From contig JAIVEN010000006.1 in assembly GCA_026686845.1 (NCBI GenBank), positions 29,930,501-29,994,500 on the forward strand: a stretch of DNA of 64,000 bases, given 5' to 3'. Under the pieces are notes generated by a model. The model saw nothing but the letters and a program-made list of their open reading frames with translations. It was not told the DNA's origin and did no database searches. The DNA is from Adenanthera pavonina (taxonomy: Eukaryota; Streptophyta; Magnoliopsida; Fabales; Fabaceae). Made by a program: the position numbers and the translations under genes. Of this stretch, positions 44,705 to 56,892 are shown one piece after another. The stretch's first letter is position 1. The number at the start of each line of letters is the position of its first letter.

Positions 44705-47530
44705 ATCCGAAAAAGTGATTACAAAGTAATCCTCAAGGCTCAAAGAGATGGTAAATATTATACTATTTATCTTAATGAACTTCCTCCCTTAGATTCTGTA
44801 TGTTTGATTAGTCAGGATAATGATAGTTGGTTTTGGCATAGAAGATTAGCACATGTTAACATGAATCAACTATCAAAACTAGTTAAAAATGAGTTAGTCA
44901 CTGGCCTAACAAAAATTTCTTTTGAAAAAGACAAAGAATGTGATCCATGCCTGAGAGGAAAATAAACTAAATCATCATTTAAATCTAAAAACATAGTCAC
45001 CACATCTAGACCTCTGTAACTATTACATATGGATCTGATAGGACCATCTAAAGTTAAAAGCATTGGTAGAAATCTGTATGTTCTTGTAATTGTGGATGAT
45101 TACTCTAGATTTACCTGGACATTGTTTCTTTCTTCTAAAAGTGATACGTTTGATGTATTTGTAACCTTAGCTAAGAAAGTGCAAAATGAGAAAGGTATTT
45201 CTATTGTATCTATCAGGTTTGATCATGGAGGAGAGTTTGAAAATTCATACTTCTTGGAGTACTGTGATGAGCATGGAATTGATCACAACTTCTCAGCTCC
45301 AAGAACTCCTCAACAAAATGGAGTTGTGGAAAGAAAGAACAGAACAATTGGTAAGATGGCAAGAGCTATACTGAATGAAAAGGAACTCTCTCAAGTATTC
45401 TGGGCTGATGCAGTAAACACAGCAAGTTACATCATAAATAAAGCCTACATCAGACCAATTCTTGGGAAGACTCCTTATGAGCTATACAAAGAAAGGAAGC
45501 AAAATCTCTCACATCTACATGTATTTGGTTGTAGGTGCTTCATTCACAACAATGGAAAGGAGAATCTGGGTAAGTTTGATGCCAGATCAGATGAAGGTAT
45601 ATTTCTGGGCTACTCTAGTAGGAGTAAAGCATACATAGTTTTTAACAAAAAGTCTAAATCAACAGAAGAATCTGTGCATGTAGTGTTTATTGAAAATGAA
45701 ACTGTTTCTAAATATGTTACTGATAAAGATGATCTCATTTCAAACTTTAAGAACTTAGACCTTTCTGAAAAAGATAAAATTGAACCTCCAAAAATATCTA
45801 AATCTAATAACATAGAGGAAGATGTTCAGGAGAAAGATTTTAAGAATAATGAAGAAATATCTCAAGAATTCCCTAGAGCTTGGAGATATCAAAGGAATCA
45901 TCCTGTTAATTAAGTAATTGGGGATGTTCAAGAGAAAGTTAAAACCAGAAAACAGTTAAGGGATCAGATGATAAACTGTGCATTCATCTCTCAAATTGAA
46001 CCAAAATGTACTGAAGAAACCTTAACTGATGAATACTGAATTTTAGTTATGCAAGATGAGTTGAATCAATTTGAAAGAAATTAGGTTTGGGATTTAGTGC
46101 CTAGACCCAAAAATCATCCTATCATTAGCACTAAATGGGTTTTTAGAAATAAACTTGATGAATCTGGAATAATAATCAGAAATAAAGCTAGATTGGTTAC
46201 TAAAGGATATAATCAAGAAGAAGGTATTGATTTTGAAGAAACCTTTGCTCCAGTGGCTAGATTAGAAGCAATTAGAATTCTATTAGCATACGTATGCATG
46301 AAAAATATAATGTTATATCAAATGAATGTAAAGAGTGCTTTTCTTAATGGATATATCATGGAATAAGTTTATGTAGACCAACCTCTAGGCTTTGAGGACT
46401 CTACAAAACCAAACCATGTTTATAAACTGAAGAAAGCTCTTTACGGTTTAAAGCAAGCCCCTAGAGCATGGTATGAAAGATTAAGCAATTTTTTAACTGA
46501 AAAGGGGTTTAACAGAGAAAAAGTAGATACTACTTTGTTCACTAAGAAAGAAAATAAAGATTTACTTATTATTCAAATTTATGTTGATGATATTATATTC
46601 GGTACTACTAATGAATCTCTTTGCAAGAATTTTTCAAAGTTAATGCAGGGAGAATTCGAAATGTCAATGATGGGTGAGCTCAGCTTCTTCCTTGGATTAC
46701 AAATTAAGCAATGTGATGATGGTATCTTTCTCAATCAATCCAAGTATCTGAAAGAATTGCTGAAAAAGTTTGGCATGGAAAACGCTAAGCCAATGGGAAC
46801 ACCTATGGCTACTATAACCAAGCTTGATATGGATGAAGGAGGAAAAATGTTTGACATAACTCAGTATAGAAGAATGATTAGATCTCTGCTATACCTAGCT
46901 GCCAATAGACCTGACATCATGTTTAGTGCCTGTATGTGTGCAAGGTTCCAGCCATGTCCCAAGGAAACCCATGCAACTGCTGTGAAACATATATTCAGAT
47001 ATCTTATTGGAACATCACAGATGGGCCTTTGGTATCCAAAGGGCAATGGAGAAGATCTCAAAGGATACACTGATGCTGACTTTGCAGGATCCAAAACTGA
47101 TAGAAAAAGCACAAGTGGAACATGTCAGTTTCTTGGAGGATCCTTGGTCTCGTGGTTTAGTAAGAAGCAAAACAGTGTAGCCTTATCCCTGGCAGAAGCT
47201 AAATATGTTGCTGCTGGAAGCTGTTGTACCCAAATAATCCGGATGAAACAGCAACTTGAAGATCTTGAGATTGAGATGAAGGAAATACCAATAATGTGTG
47301 ATAATCAAAGTGCCATTAACATCACAAAGAATCTTGTCATGCATTCAAGGACAAAGCATATTGAAGTTAGGCACCACTTCATAAGGGATCATGTTCTTAA
47401 AGGAGAAATTAGATTAGAATACATCCTAACAGAAGATCAAGTTACTGATATCTTGACAAAGCCTCTTTCAGAAGATAGGCATTGTAAAATCAGAAGAGAA
47501 TTGGGTATAGTAAATCCCAATAAACTGTAA
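44705..47530 (+). pseudogene. pol: Remaining pol of the composite element: integrase, RT, RNase H (inactivated)
   Basis: It continues the frame broken at 31984. The zinc region reads 'CDPCLRGK' with A-to-P change and a stop right after. Integrase is open at 45029-45913 with D, D and E in place ('MDLIGPSKV', 'DHGGEFENSY', 'NGVVERKNRT'). Stops follow at about 45911, 46037, 46082 and 46364. RT keeps 'YVDDIIFG' (near 46580) and RNase H is open to 'GIVNPNKL' with TAA at 47528-47530. A solo LTR inserted at this stop codon. Confidence 0.93.
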
Positions 47531-47532
47531 GT

Positions 47533-49187
47533 TGTTAGTTAGGCTGACTTCCCAAGAGGGGGGGTGAATTAGGAAGATTAAAAATTTTCTGCACAAAGTG
47601 AAAATGATGAAGAAAGTAAGATATAATGAAAAACAGAATATAAAGCAATAAGCTAAAAGAGAACAGATAGGGAGAAGAAAAACTCAGATAGTTATCCTTG
47701 TTCGGTCTCTCCTCTTGACCTACGTCCAGTCCCCAAGTCACCACTTGAGATTTTCTACTATACGCAAGAATTCAATAGGCTTCTTGCAAATGCCACAGTA
47801 CAACTCCAGTGCTCTGTTTTCTAGAGCTCACTCAATCTCTTTCTGCACTTTCACAAAGTGCTTTACAATCTCTTGTGATATCTCCTCACAAGTAAATCTA
47901 TCTTTTAGATGAAGACTAGATTGTTTACAAGGATAAAACTCTCTTGAATAGAGTAAATATGAAAGTTGATGTACAAGTATTGAAGTAAGAGGGTAAAAGT
48001 CTTTGAGTAGAAAATTTGGCAGAATTTCAGTATATACAAAGTTTGATTTGTTACCCACAACTTCAAATGATGTTGTATTTATAGATTTAGGTCCCAACTA
48101 TTCGTTAGAGACGAAATCTATCCGTTGGGGAAGTTATCCAACGGTTATTCTAAAAAACTATCCGTTAACCAACCACATTTAATGCTTCTGACATACTTAA
48201 ATTTGAATTTCGGTTGGTCAACAGATGAATTTCGAAGGAACTGAAGGTTAAAGCTTCCAACGTTGAAATACCGAAGTTCGTCTGTTCATGAAGTGAAATT
48301 CGAATTTTGAAACTTAGAAAATATTTCTATGTTGTGACATACGAATTTTCAAGAAGAAAGTTTTTCTGTTAAGTGTGAACAGTGTTTTCAATTTGCTACA
48401 GTGCCCTTGAAATTCGAATTTTGGAACCCCAAAATTTGTCTGTCCATAGCAGGCTCAAAAGACACAGTAGTTCATTTACTCTGAAATTCAAATTTTCAAA
48501 GTGTGAAGTTAGTCTGTCAGAGAGACCTCTTTTCAGACTTACTTCAACATTCGAATTTTGTAAACACTGTCCTTCGTATGTCATTATGTCATTTCAACAA
48601 ACTTAAAACTTTAGCTCCTGAAATTCAAATTTCCATGTTCAAAGTTTGTCTGTCAGTGAACAGTTTTGAAACTCAATATGATCTTGATTGTAGATGAACT
48701 TTAACATTGTTTCAGACGAATTTCTTCAGTTTTCATAAATTCTATTTTGTCTGAAATTGGAATGTTCAAAATCCAAAGTTCGTCTGTTGCTCAAAAGCTT
48801 CTTTCAGACACTTATGAAAATTCAAATTTTGGAAAATCAAAATTCATCTGTTAGAGAGGCATCTCTTCAGACTTATTCAGTTTTAACTCGAAATTCGAAT
48901 TTCCAAAGCCAAAGTTCGAATTTCCAACAAGATAGTTCAATGTAAGCTTTTCAAACTTCGTCTGTTGGTGGGTTTTTTTCAAGTATTTCATTGTTTAACA
49001 TAAAATCAAGTTTTTAAAACATCTTTTCATAAAATCAAAGTCTTTTACCCATAACAAAAAGATCCTACAACAATCCTAGCAATGATTACTCAGATTTTCT
49101 TCACTTGAGACACTTTGAGCTCCTTTGATATCTTCAATCCAAGCTCTTTAATGTCGGTTTGGAATCATCAAAACTCTTGATTCAACA
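47533..49187 (-). mobile_element. Solo SIRE LTR inserted at the pol stop codon
   Basis: The 1655-bp LTR in minus orientation has TG/CA ends and is flanked by a perfect TAAGT duplication (47528-47532, 49188-49192) whose first three bases are the pol TAA stop. There is no PBS, gag or polypurine tract on either side. Its wording is intermediate between A and B; many motifs are intact, with some CpG decay. Confidence 0.95.
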
Positions 49188-50175
49188 TAAGTAAATCCTT
49201 CTGTAAATCTATTTTTAGAATTTCTGACATTGATTTAATTCTAACGTTAGCATCAGAGTAAGTTTAATTTAAGTTGCAGGTGCTCCTCATAAGTTTCAAT
49301 GGCAATAAATCTGAAAAATGGAGCACTCCATAATGGAACAATCAAAAAGTGAAAAAGAAAGCTAGAAATCTGAGTTTCAGGATCCATTCTGTAAGTTTAT
49401 AAAGTTAAAATTTGCATTCTAGATGTGTATTAGACGAATTTCATTGATGAATTGTGTTTTAGAACAAGTCAGCATGTTTGACATTCGAATTTTGATGCCC
49501 ATAAGACGAACTTCAACTTGCTTTAATTTGTAACAATTCTCGATGATCCTTCAAAATTCTTCTGTTGGTCTATGGAAATTCGAATTTTCAAAAATAAAGT
49601 TCCAATATTATCTTTGTCCAACATGAAAAATTATACAAATTTTCATTTCTCAAAATACGCATGTTGGAAACTCTTTACAAAATGCTAAAATTTGAATTCC
49701 GAATTCAAAATTTGTCTATTGAAACATGCTCACTTTATTGAATCCCTGAAAGACAAATTTTCATAATTAATATTCATCTGTTATTTGTTGTATTGCTTGC
49801 TACCTACTCTTTGAAATTCGAACTTTGTTGAAACAAAGTTCGTCTGTTCATTTGTTGATGTTTGAACCAAGTCTCTCTCAGACAAACTTTAAGACAAAAA
49901 TCCGTCTGTCAGTAAACTTTGCTGAATGGGTTAACTTGTAATTGCTCAAAATTTGAATTTTGACCCCTCAAATTTTGTCTATCCTGCGGTTATACACGTT
50001 AAAACCAACGGTTATCCTCTGAACAGATGCAACCTTATTCATTTCTCTTGTGGGTCTATTCAAATTCTCTCATCAATACCCTTTAATTCTGACTGTAATT
50101 CTCCATCTTCCACCAATTAAACTTCTCTTTGCACCCTATAAACATATTTCCTGCTTCATTCTGAATCATTCAACC
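49188..50175 (+). other. pol/env-like spacer of the composite element
   Basis: It continues after the solo LTR with 'gtaaatccttctg'. A 3' splice-site-like 'taagttgCAG' lies at 49270-49279, at the position equivalent to 37108 in B. The region 49430-50000 carries decayed CAGACGAA/TTCGAA motifs. No ORF of note. Confidence 0.7.
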
Positions 50176-52384
50176 ATGAAAACAGCAAGAGTGAAAAATT
50201 TCAAAGCTGGAAAGGAAGAATCTCGGCCAAAGAGATCCGTGAAATCTCAATATGCCTAGAAGGAAAGTGAGAAATCGAAAAGAAAAGGTGAACCCAGCAA
50301 AGCAACCCCCTCCAAAAGGTAGAAAACAACTCCAAATCCTGATTTAAAGAAAGCTGGGCCGTCTTCTTCAAAGAAAATAGAGCCCTTGGTTCCTGCTACT
50401 CCTGCTACTGCTGCTGCTGCTGTTGGTTCTACCTCCTCTGGCACTGAATCTGGAGAATACGAGCTAACCACATTGCCATTATGGAGCAATGCTCATATTC
50501 AGGAGGAGTACATGACCAAGTTTATGGGGAAGAAGGTAATCAAGCCTCACTGTGTCAATATGAAAGAATTCTTAATCTCTAACAACTTTGATGCTGGGCT
50601 GTGGATGATCAAATACAAGAGTTTATTAGAGATATTGGAAAGATACGATGATGAGGTAGTAAAGACTTGGTATGCCTCTCTGATATATACCAGCAAGAAA
50701 AGGAAGTGGGAAGTCAATCTGAGATCAAGGACCATCTGGCTATCAGATGAAACCCTTAACGAGGTATTAGAAATTCCAGGGCAAGATGGCTTGAAGATTG
50801 ACGTCACTACTTCTGGGTATATGGATGAGGCAGAGACTATTGATGAAGAAGGTGGACAATTCCTAAACTACAAGGAGAGCACAATCTTAAACACTTTGTT
50901 CAAAAGATAGGAGAATAGGCCATCCATAAGTTTGCTCAAGCCCATTGACCTCAGTACTCAAGTGAGGATCCTATACTATATAATGTCTAGGATTATCTTC
51001 AACAAAGGAGGTAGCTTCAATCTGATCACAAGGGTAGAGTCACATGTAATGGCAGCAATCATGCGTGGGAAGCTTATCAACATGGGACATATCATTCTCC
51101 GATGCATGATCAAGGCTAGGGATCAGAGGAAAGGCTCTACACTTCCTTATATAGCAATCATCTCTAGGATCCTTTAATATGCTAGAATTCAACATCTTGA
51201 GAAAGGGAAAGGAAAGCCTACTAAGATCTTCAAGGAAGAAGAGCTGTAAAGGATGGGGATAAAGAAGAAAGATGGAAGATGGATTGGAAAAGGAGCTGGA
51301 AAATCTAAAAATTGCTTCTTTGATGATAATGCCTCCTTGCAGCAAGAAGGTACCTCTGAGGCTCTTACAAGACCTATACCTCAGCCTTCTCAACCTATCC
51401 CATCTCTATCTTTGCCTGCTCACATTCCATCTACTCCTTCCTCTCGTGCCAAGCCAACCAAGATCACTGAGTTGTATGATAGTTTGTCTACACTTATACT
51501 AAGCATCAGGGATGAGCAAAATGCCAAGTTTGCTCATCTGCAATATCAGATCCACCAGTTGGCCAAGAACATGAAAGTGGTTGCTGATGCATATGAAGAC
51601 ATTTGGAATGCCATTCCTGCCACATCAGCTCCACCTCAGCCAGGATTCTCTAACCTATTTTGTCTCCAACTCCTGAGCCTCCAAGCCCATTTGAGCTAGC
51701 CTCTCCTATTCCTAATGTTGCTGCGCATGACACTGAGACTGCTGGCACATTAAGCACACCACAGGCCTCCAGCAATAAGGCAAGTCCTTGTCCTCCCTTG
51801 GACTATGACATGGAGGAAGAAGGTCCTCAGGAAATAAGCTTTCATGAGCCTTTTCCAGTAGATGCTTAGGATTCAATTCTTTCTACTCAAGAATCTGAGC
51901 AAGTTGAGAGACTAGTGTCAGCCATCTCTACTTCACCATTCATACAGGCTGCCCTAAATGAAGAAAGGAGCATTGTGCCTTTTGTTGATTTGGAAGCCAT
52001 TGCACACAATTCTCTCTTGCAACCTCAGAGAAAAAGGCTTAAAGAAATGTTTCCTCCTCCTGCTTCCTTACCTGTTACATCATATGGTCTCTCGGAGGCA
52101 TGAAGGGCTTAATTGGCAGTTACAAGGAAAGAAATCCAGAACTACTTGAAATCTCTGATGAGGATGAGGACACGAGTTCTGAAGTCTCTAGATCCTTGCC
52201 AAAGCTCAATCCAGAAATACCATTTGTCCCTGTGCCACTTCAAGCTATTCCAGTATCTTAGATCCCTCCTCCTGCTAATTTTGTTCACCTTCCTGATGAT
52301 GCCAAAAAGAGGGAGAAGAAATCTGAGCAAACTAGAAAGTCTTCTTGCAAGAGCTACAACAAGAAGTCCAAATCCAAGAAATAG
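50176..52384 (+). pseudogene. Env-like ORF of copy C (inactivated)
   Basis: It starts at the ATG at 50176 (MKTARVKNFK) and ends at TAG 52382-52384 after a Lys-rich tail. Stops lie after 'SQYA' (50257), after 'TPSKR' (near 50322), after 'TLFKR' (50908) and after 'SRIL' (51175), with further stops and frame changes downstream (51246, near 51650, 51867, near 52100). The core is well conserved with element B's intact protein. A short ORF-free tail leads to the polypurine tract. Confidence 0.93.
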
Positions 52385-52677
52385 TGTTTAGAACTTATGG
52401 ATGCTTGGTTCTTCTTGTAGTATTTTGTAATGATATTTTGTTGTTCTCTGTATTATGTTCTTGTTATATCTTGCACAAGTGACTGTTTGATACAATGGAA
52501 AATTGCTCTGTTATGAATTCTATAATTGCATCCTTGTGTTGAACTTTGAATGAATTAATGAATCTCTTTTGATCTGTTGAACATGATATCTTTTGAATTA
52601 TAATACATATGTTGAAGGGGAGCTTGTTAAAGCAAACCCAAGTACTAATTTAGTTTGTAAGTTGTTTTGTCATCATC
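52385..52677 (+). other. 3' leader to the polypurine tract, copy C
   Basis: AT-rich noncoding tail after the env-like ORF. It contains the block 'gggagcttgttaaagcaaac' and 'tgtcatcatc' that precedes the polypurine tract in all copies. Confidence 0.7.
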
Positions 52678-52691
52678 AAAAAGGGGGAGAA
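52678..52691 (+). other. Polypurine tract of copy C
   Basis: AAAAAGGGGGAGAA, directly followed by TGTTGAATC of the 3' LTR. Confidence 0.9.
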
Positions 52692-54469
52692 TGTTGAATC
52701 AAGTGTTTTGATGATTCCAAACCAACTTTTTAGAGCTTGGAGAGAAGATATCAAAGGTGCACAAATGATCTCAAGCGGAGAAATTCAAGAAAAACCAGTA
52801 CAAGAATAGATGTAGAATCTACAGCCTTGTTTAAATTAAGTAAAAGACTTTGATTTGGCAAAAAGATGTTTTAGAACTATGATTCTATGGAATATTTGAA
52901 AAACACCCACGAACAGATGAAGTTTGAAACACTTATACTGATATGTCGTTTTGAAAATTTGAACTTTGTCTTTGGAAATTCGAATTTCGTATTGAAAATG
53001 AACAAGTCTGAAAAGAGGCTTCTCTGACAGATGAATTTTGACTTGAGAAATTTGAATTTTGATACTTGCCTAAAACAGCTTTCTATGACAGACGAACTTT
53101 GGTTGAAAATTTGAATTTCAGACAAAACACAACTTATGAAAAATGAGAAATTCGTCTGAGGATATGTTAAAGTTCATCTGAAAACTAAGTTTGGAAAGAA
53201 CATCATGATGGCTCACTGACAAACGAACTTTGACTTTTGAAAATTTGAATTTCAGACAAAACACAACTTATGAAAAATGATAAATTCCTCTGAGGATATG
53301 TTAAAGTTCATCTGAAAACTAAGTTTGGAAAGAACATCAAGATGACTCACTGACAGATGAATTTTGAACATGAAAATTTGAATTTCAGAAACAAATCTTG
53401 TGAGTCTGTCATAATGATATATTGACATACGAATGATAGTATTCAGAAATTTGAACTTTGTATTTAGTCTAAAAAGAGAGCACACCACAAACGAACTTTG
53501 CAGTTTGAAAATTCAAATTTCAAATTGTTAAACTATTATGTCTTATTGAACTACCCTCTGACAGATGAATTTTAAGTATCAAAATTCAAATTTCGAAGGC
53601 ACTGTAGCAAATTAGAACAACTGTTCACTCATTTAAGAAGAACTTTTTACTTGAAAATTCGTATGTTCCAACATAGAAACATTTTCCAAAGATCAAAATT
53701 CGAACTTTGCTTCATAACAGAAAAACTTCGAATATTCAACGTTGAAGTCTTTAGCCTTCGGTCTCTGCGAAATTCATCTGTTGGCCAACCAAAATTCAAA
53801 CTTTGAGTGTTAGAAGCATTAAATGCAGTTGGTGAACAGATAGTTTTTCAGAATAACCATTGGGTAACTTCTCCAACGGATAGATTTTGTTTTTAACGTA
53901 TAATTGAGACCAAAATCTATAAATATAACATCATTTGAAGTTGTGGGTAATGATTTTAACTTTGTATATACTAAAACTCTGCCAAATCATCTACTCAAAG
54001 TCTCTTACTCTCACATATTTCAATATTTGTACTCCAACTTTCATATACACTCTGATTAAGAGAGTTTATTCATTGTAAACAATCTTATCTTCATCTGGAA
54101 GAAAAATTTTCTTGTGAGGGGATACCACAAGGGATTGGAGAAGCACTTAGGTAGAGTACAAAGAGAGAAAGTGTGAACTCTAAAATAGAGTATCAACACT
54201 GTACTGTGGCATTTGCAAGAAGCCCACTGAATTCTTACAAGATAGTGAAAAATTTTAAGTGGTGGCTTGGGGACTGGACCTAGGTCAAGATTGAGAGACC
54301 AAACCAGGATAAATATCTGTGTCTTCCCTTCTCTATTACTGCCTTCACTGATTATTCATTTATACTCTGTTTTACTGTCACCTTTGCTTTCCTCACTTTC
54401 TTAAAGTTCTGCAGAAAATTTTAATCTTCCCAATTCACCCTCCTTCTTGGGAAGCTAGCATATCTAACA
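52692..54469 (+). repeat. 3' LTR of copy C
   Basis: The 1778-bp LTR runs TGTTGAATCAAGTG to CTAACA. It contains an internal tandem duplication of about 125 bp (start near 53100, second copy near 53235: 'gaaaatttgaatttcagaca' then 'aaacacaacttatg'). It lacks 'ttaatcc', present in the LTRs at 28191 and 56083. It is followed at once by the middle of another env-like ORF (TCATGCGTGGG). Confidence 0.9.
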
Positions 54470-55795
54470 TCATGCGTGGGAAGCTTATCAACATGGGACA
54501 TATCATTCTCCAACGCATGATCAAGGCTAGGGATCAGAGGAAAGACTCCACACTTCCTTATGCAACAATCATCTCTAAGATGCTTTAGTATGCCAGAATT
54601 CAGCATCTTGAGAAAGGGAAAGGAAAGCCTACTGAGATTTTCAAGGAAGAAGAGTTGCAAAGGATAGGCATAGAGAAGAAAGATGGAAGGTGGATTGGAA
54701 AGGGAGTTGGAAAATTTGAAGATCTCTTCTTTGATAAAGATGCCTCCCTGCAGTAAGAAGGTACCTCTGAGGCTCCTCCAAGATCCACACCTCAGCCTGT
54801 CCCATCTCAATCTCAACCTACTCAAGCTCCAATTCCATCTACTCCCTCTTTTCATGCCAAGCCAACTAAGATCACTGAGTTGTATGAAAGTTTGTCTATA
54901 CCCATACTCAGCATCAGGGATGAGCAAAATGCCAAGTTTGCTCATCTGCAAGATCAGATCCACCAGTTGGCTAAGAACATGAAAGTAGTTGCTGATGCAT
55001 ATGAAGACATAAGGAGTGTCATTCCTGCTATATCAGCTCCACCTCAGCTAGGATTCTCTGAGCCTGTTATGTCTCCAACTCCTGAGCCTCCAAGTCCATT
55101 TGTACTAGCCTCTCCTGATCCTGATGTTGTTGTACATGACACTGAGGCTGCTGGCACTTTGAGCACACCACAGGCCACTAGCAATGAGGTAAGTCCTGGT
55201 CCTCCCTTAGACTATGGCATGGAGGAAGAAGGTCCTCAGGAACCAAGCTTTCATGAGCCCATTCTAGTAGATGCTTAAGATTCAATTCTTTCCACTCAAG
55301 AATATGAGCAAGTTGAGAGACTAGTGGCAGCCATCTCCATTTCACCATTCATGCAAGCTGCCCTGAATGAGGAAAGGAGCATTGTGCCTTATGTTGATTT
55401 GTCAACCATTGCATATGATGCTCTTTAACAAGCTCAGAGAAGAAGACTTGAAGAGATGTTTCATCCTCCTACTCCCTCACCTGTTTCTTCTTATGGTTTC
55501 ACGGAGGCACGAAAGGCTTAGTTGGCTGTTACAAGGCAAGAGATTCATGAACTTCTTGAAGACTCTGATGGTGAGGACACAAGTTCTGAAGTTTTTTAGT
55601 CTTTGCCAAAGCTCAATCCAAAACTACCTTTTGTCCCTGTGCCTCTTCAAGCTATTCCAGTGTCTCAGATCCCTCATCATGCTGATTTTGTACACCTTCC
55701 TAATGATGCCAAAAAGGGGGGAGAAGATATCCAAGCAAACTGGAAAGTCTTCTAGCAAGACTTACAACAAGAAGTCCAAGTCTAAGAAAAAGTGA
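54470..55795 (+). pseudogene. 3' two-thirds of the env-like ORF of element E (inactivated)
   Basis: It begins inside the ORF at the codons for 'MRGKLINMGHIILQRMIKAR', equivalent to position 51062 of copy C, immediately after C's 3' LTR, and ends with TGA 55793-55795 after a Lys-rich tail. In-frame stops follow 'SKML', 'ASLQ', 'LVDA', 'AYDAL' and others. A one-base frame change occurs near the 'AKKG' segment. It is followed by its own polypurine tract and 3' LTR, so it belongs to E, into which C inserted. Confidence 0.88.
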
Positions 55796-56068
55796 TTAGA
55801 ACTTATGAATGCTTGGTTCTTCTTGTAATACTTTGTAATGTTGTTATTGTGTAATATCTTGTAAAGTGACTTTTTTGATGAGATGAAAATTTCTCTGTTC
55901 TGAACTCTATGATTGCATCCTTGTGATTGAACTTTGAATGAATTAATGAATCACTTTACTTGATCTAATGTACATGATATCTTTTGAATTATAATGCATA
56001 TATTGAGGGGGAGCTTGTTAAAGCAAACCCAAGTACAAATCCAGTTTGTAAGTTATTTTGTCATCATC
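55796..56068 (+). other. 3' leader to the polypurine tract, element E
   Basis: Noncoding tail with the same 'ggagcttgttaaagcaaacc' block as in copy C. Confidence 0.65.
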
Positions 56069-56082
56069 AAAAAGGGGGAGAA
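56069..56082 (+). other. Polypurine tract of element E
   Basis: AAAAAGGGGGAGAA, directly before the LTR start at 56083. Confidence 0.9.
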
Positions 56083-56892
56083 TGTTGAATCAAGTGTTTT
56101 AATGATTCCAAACTAACTTTGTAGAGCTTGGAGAGAAGATATCAAAGGTGCACAAATGATCTCAAGTGAAGAAATTTAAGAAAAACTAGCACAAGAATAA
56201 ATGTAGAATCTACAGTCATATTTAAATTGAGTAAAAGACTTTGAATGGGCAAAAAGATGTTTTAAAACTATAATTTTATGTTAATCCATGGAATATTTGA
56301 AAAACACCTACTAATAGACGAAGTTTGAAACATTTATACTGATATGCTGTTTTGAAAATTTGAACTTTGGCTTTTGAAATTCGAATTTCGTATTAAAAAT
56401 GAACAAGTCTGAAAAGAGCCTTCTCTAATAGACAAACTTTGACTGCAGAAATTCAAATTTTAAATCTTGTCTAAAAAAAGGCTTATCTGACAGGCGAAAT
56501 TTGGCTTTTGAAATTTTGAATTTTAGATAAAATACAACTTATGAAAAATGAAAAATTTGTGTGAGGATATGTCAAAGTTCATCTGAAAACTGAGTTTGGA
56601 AAGAGCATCAAAATGGATCACTGACATACGAACTTTGAACATGAAAATTCAAATTTCAGAAACAAAGTTTGTGAGTCTGTTATGATGATATGTTGACATA
56701 CGAATGATAATGTTCAAAAATTTGAACTTTGAAGTAAGTTTGAAAAGAAGCCTCTTTGACAGACGAACTTTGCAGTTTGAAAATTTAAATTTCGAATAGA
56801 TGAACAATTATGCCTTAATTGAACTACCTACTAATAGATGAATTTTGGGTATCAAAATTCGAATTTCGAAGGCACTGTAGCAAAATGGAACA
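56083..56892 (+). repeat. 3' LTR of element E, first part
   Basis: TGTTGAATCAAGTG start; matches the 28191 LTR better than the 52692 LTR. It is interrupted after GAACA by the solo Ty3 LTR and resumes at 59970. Confidence 0.9.

Noticed and set aside
54470..55795. A third independent retrotransposon starting at 54470
   Set aside because: It starts mid-ORF immediately after C's LTR and leads to its own polypurine tract and LTR, so it is the remainder of the element that C inserted into.
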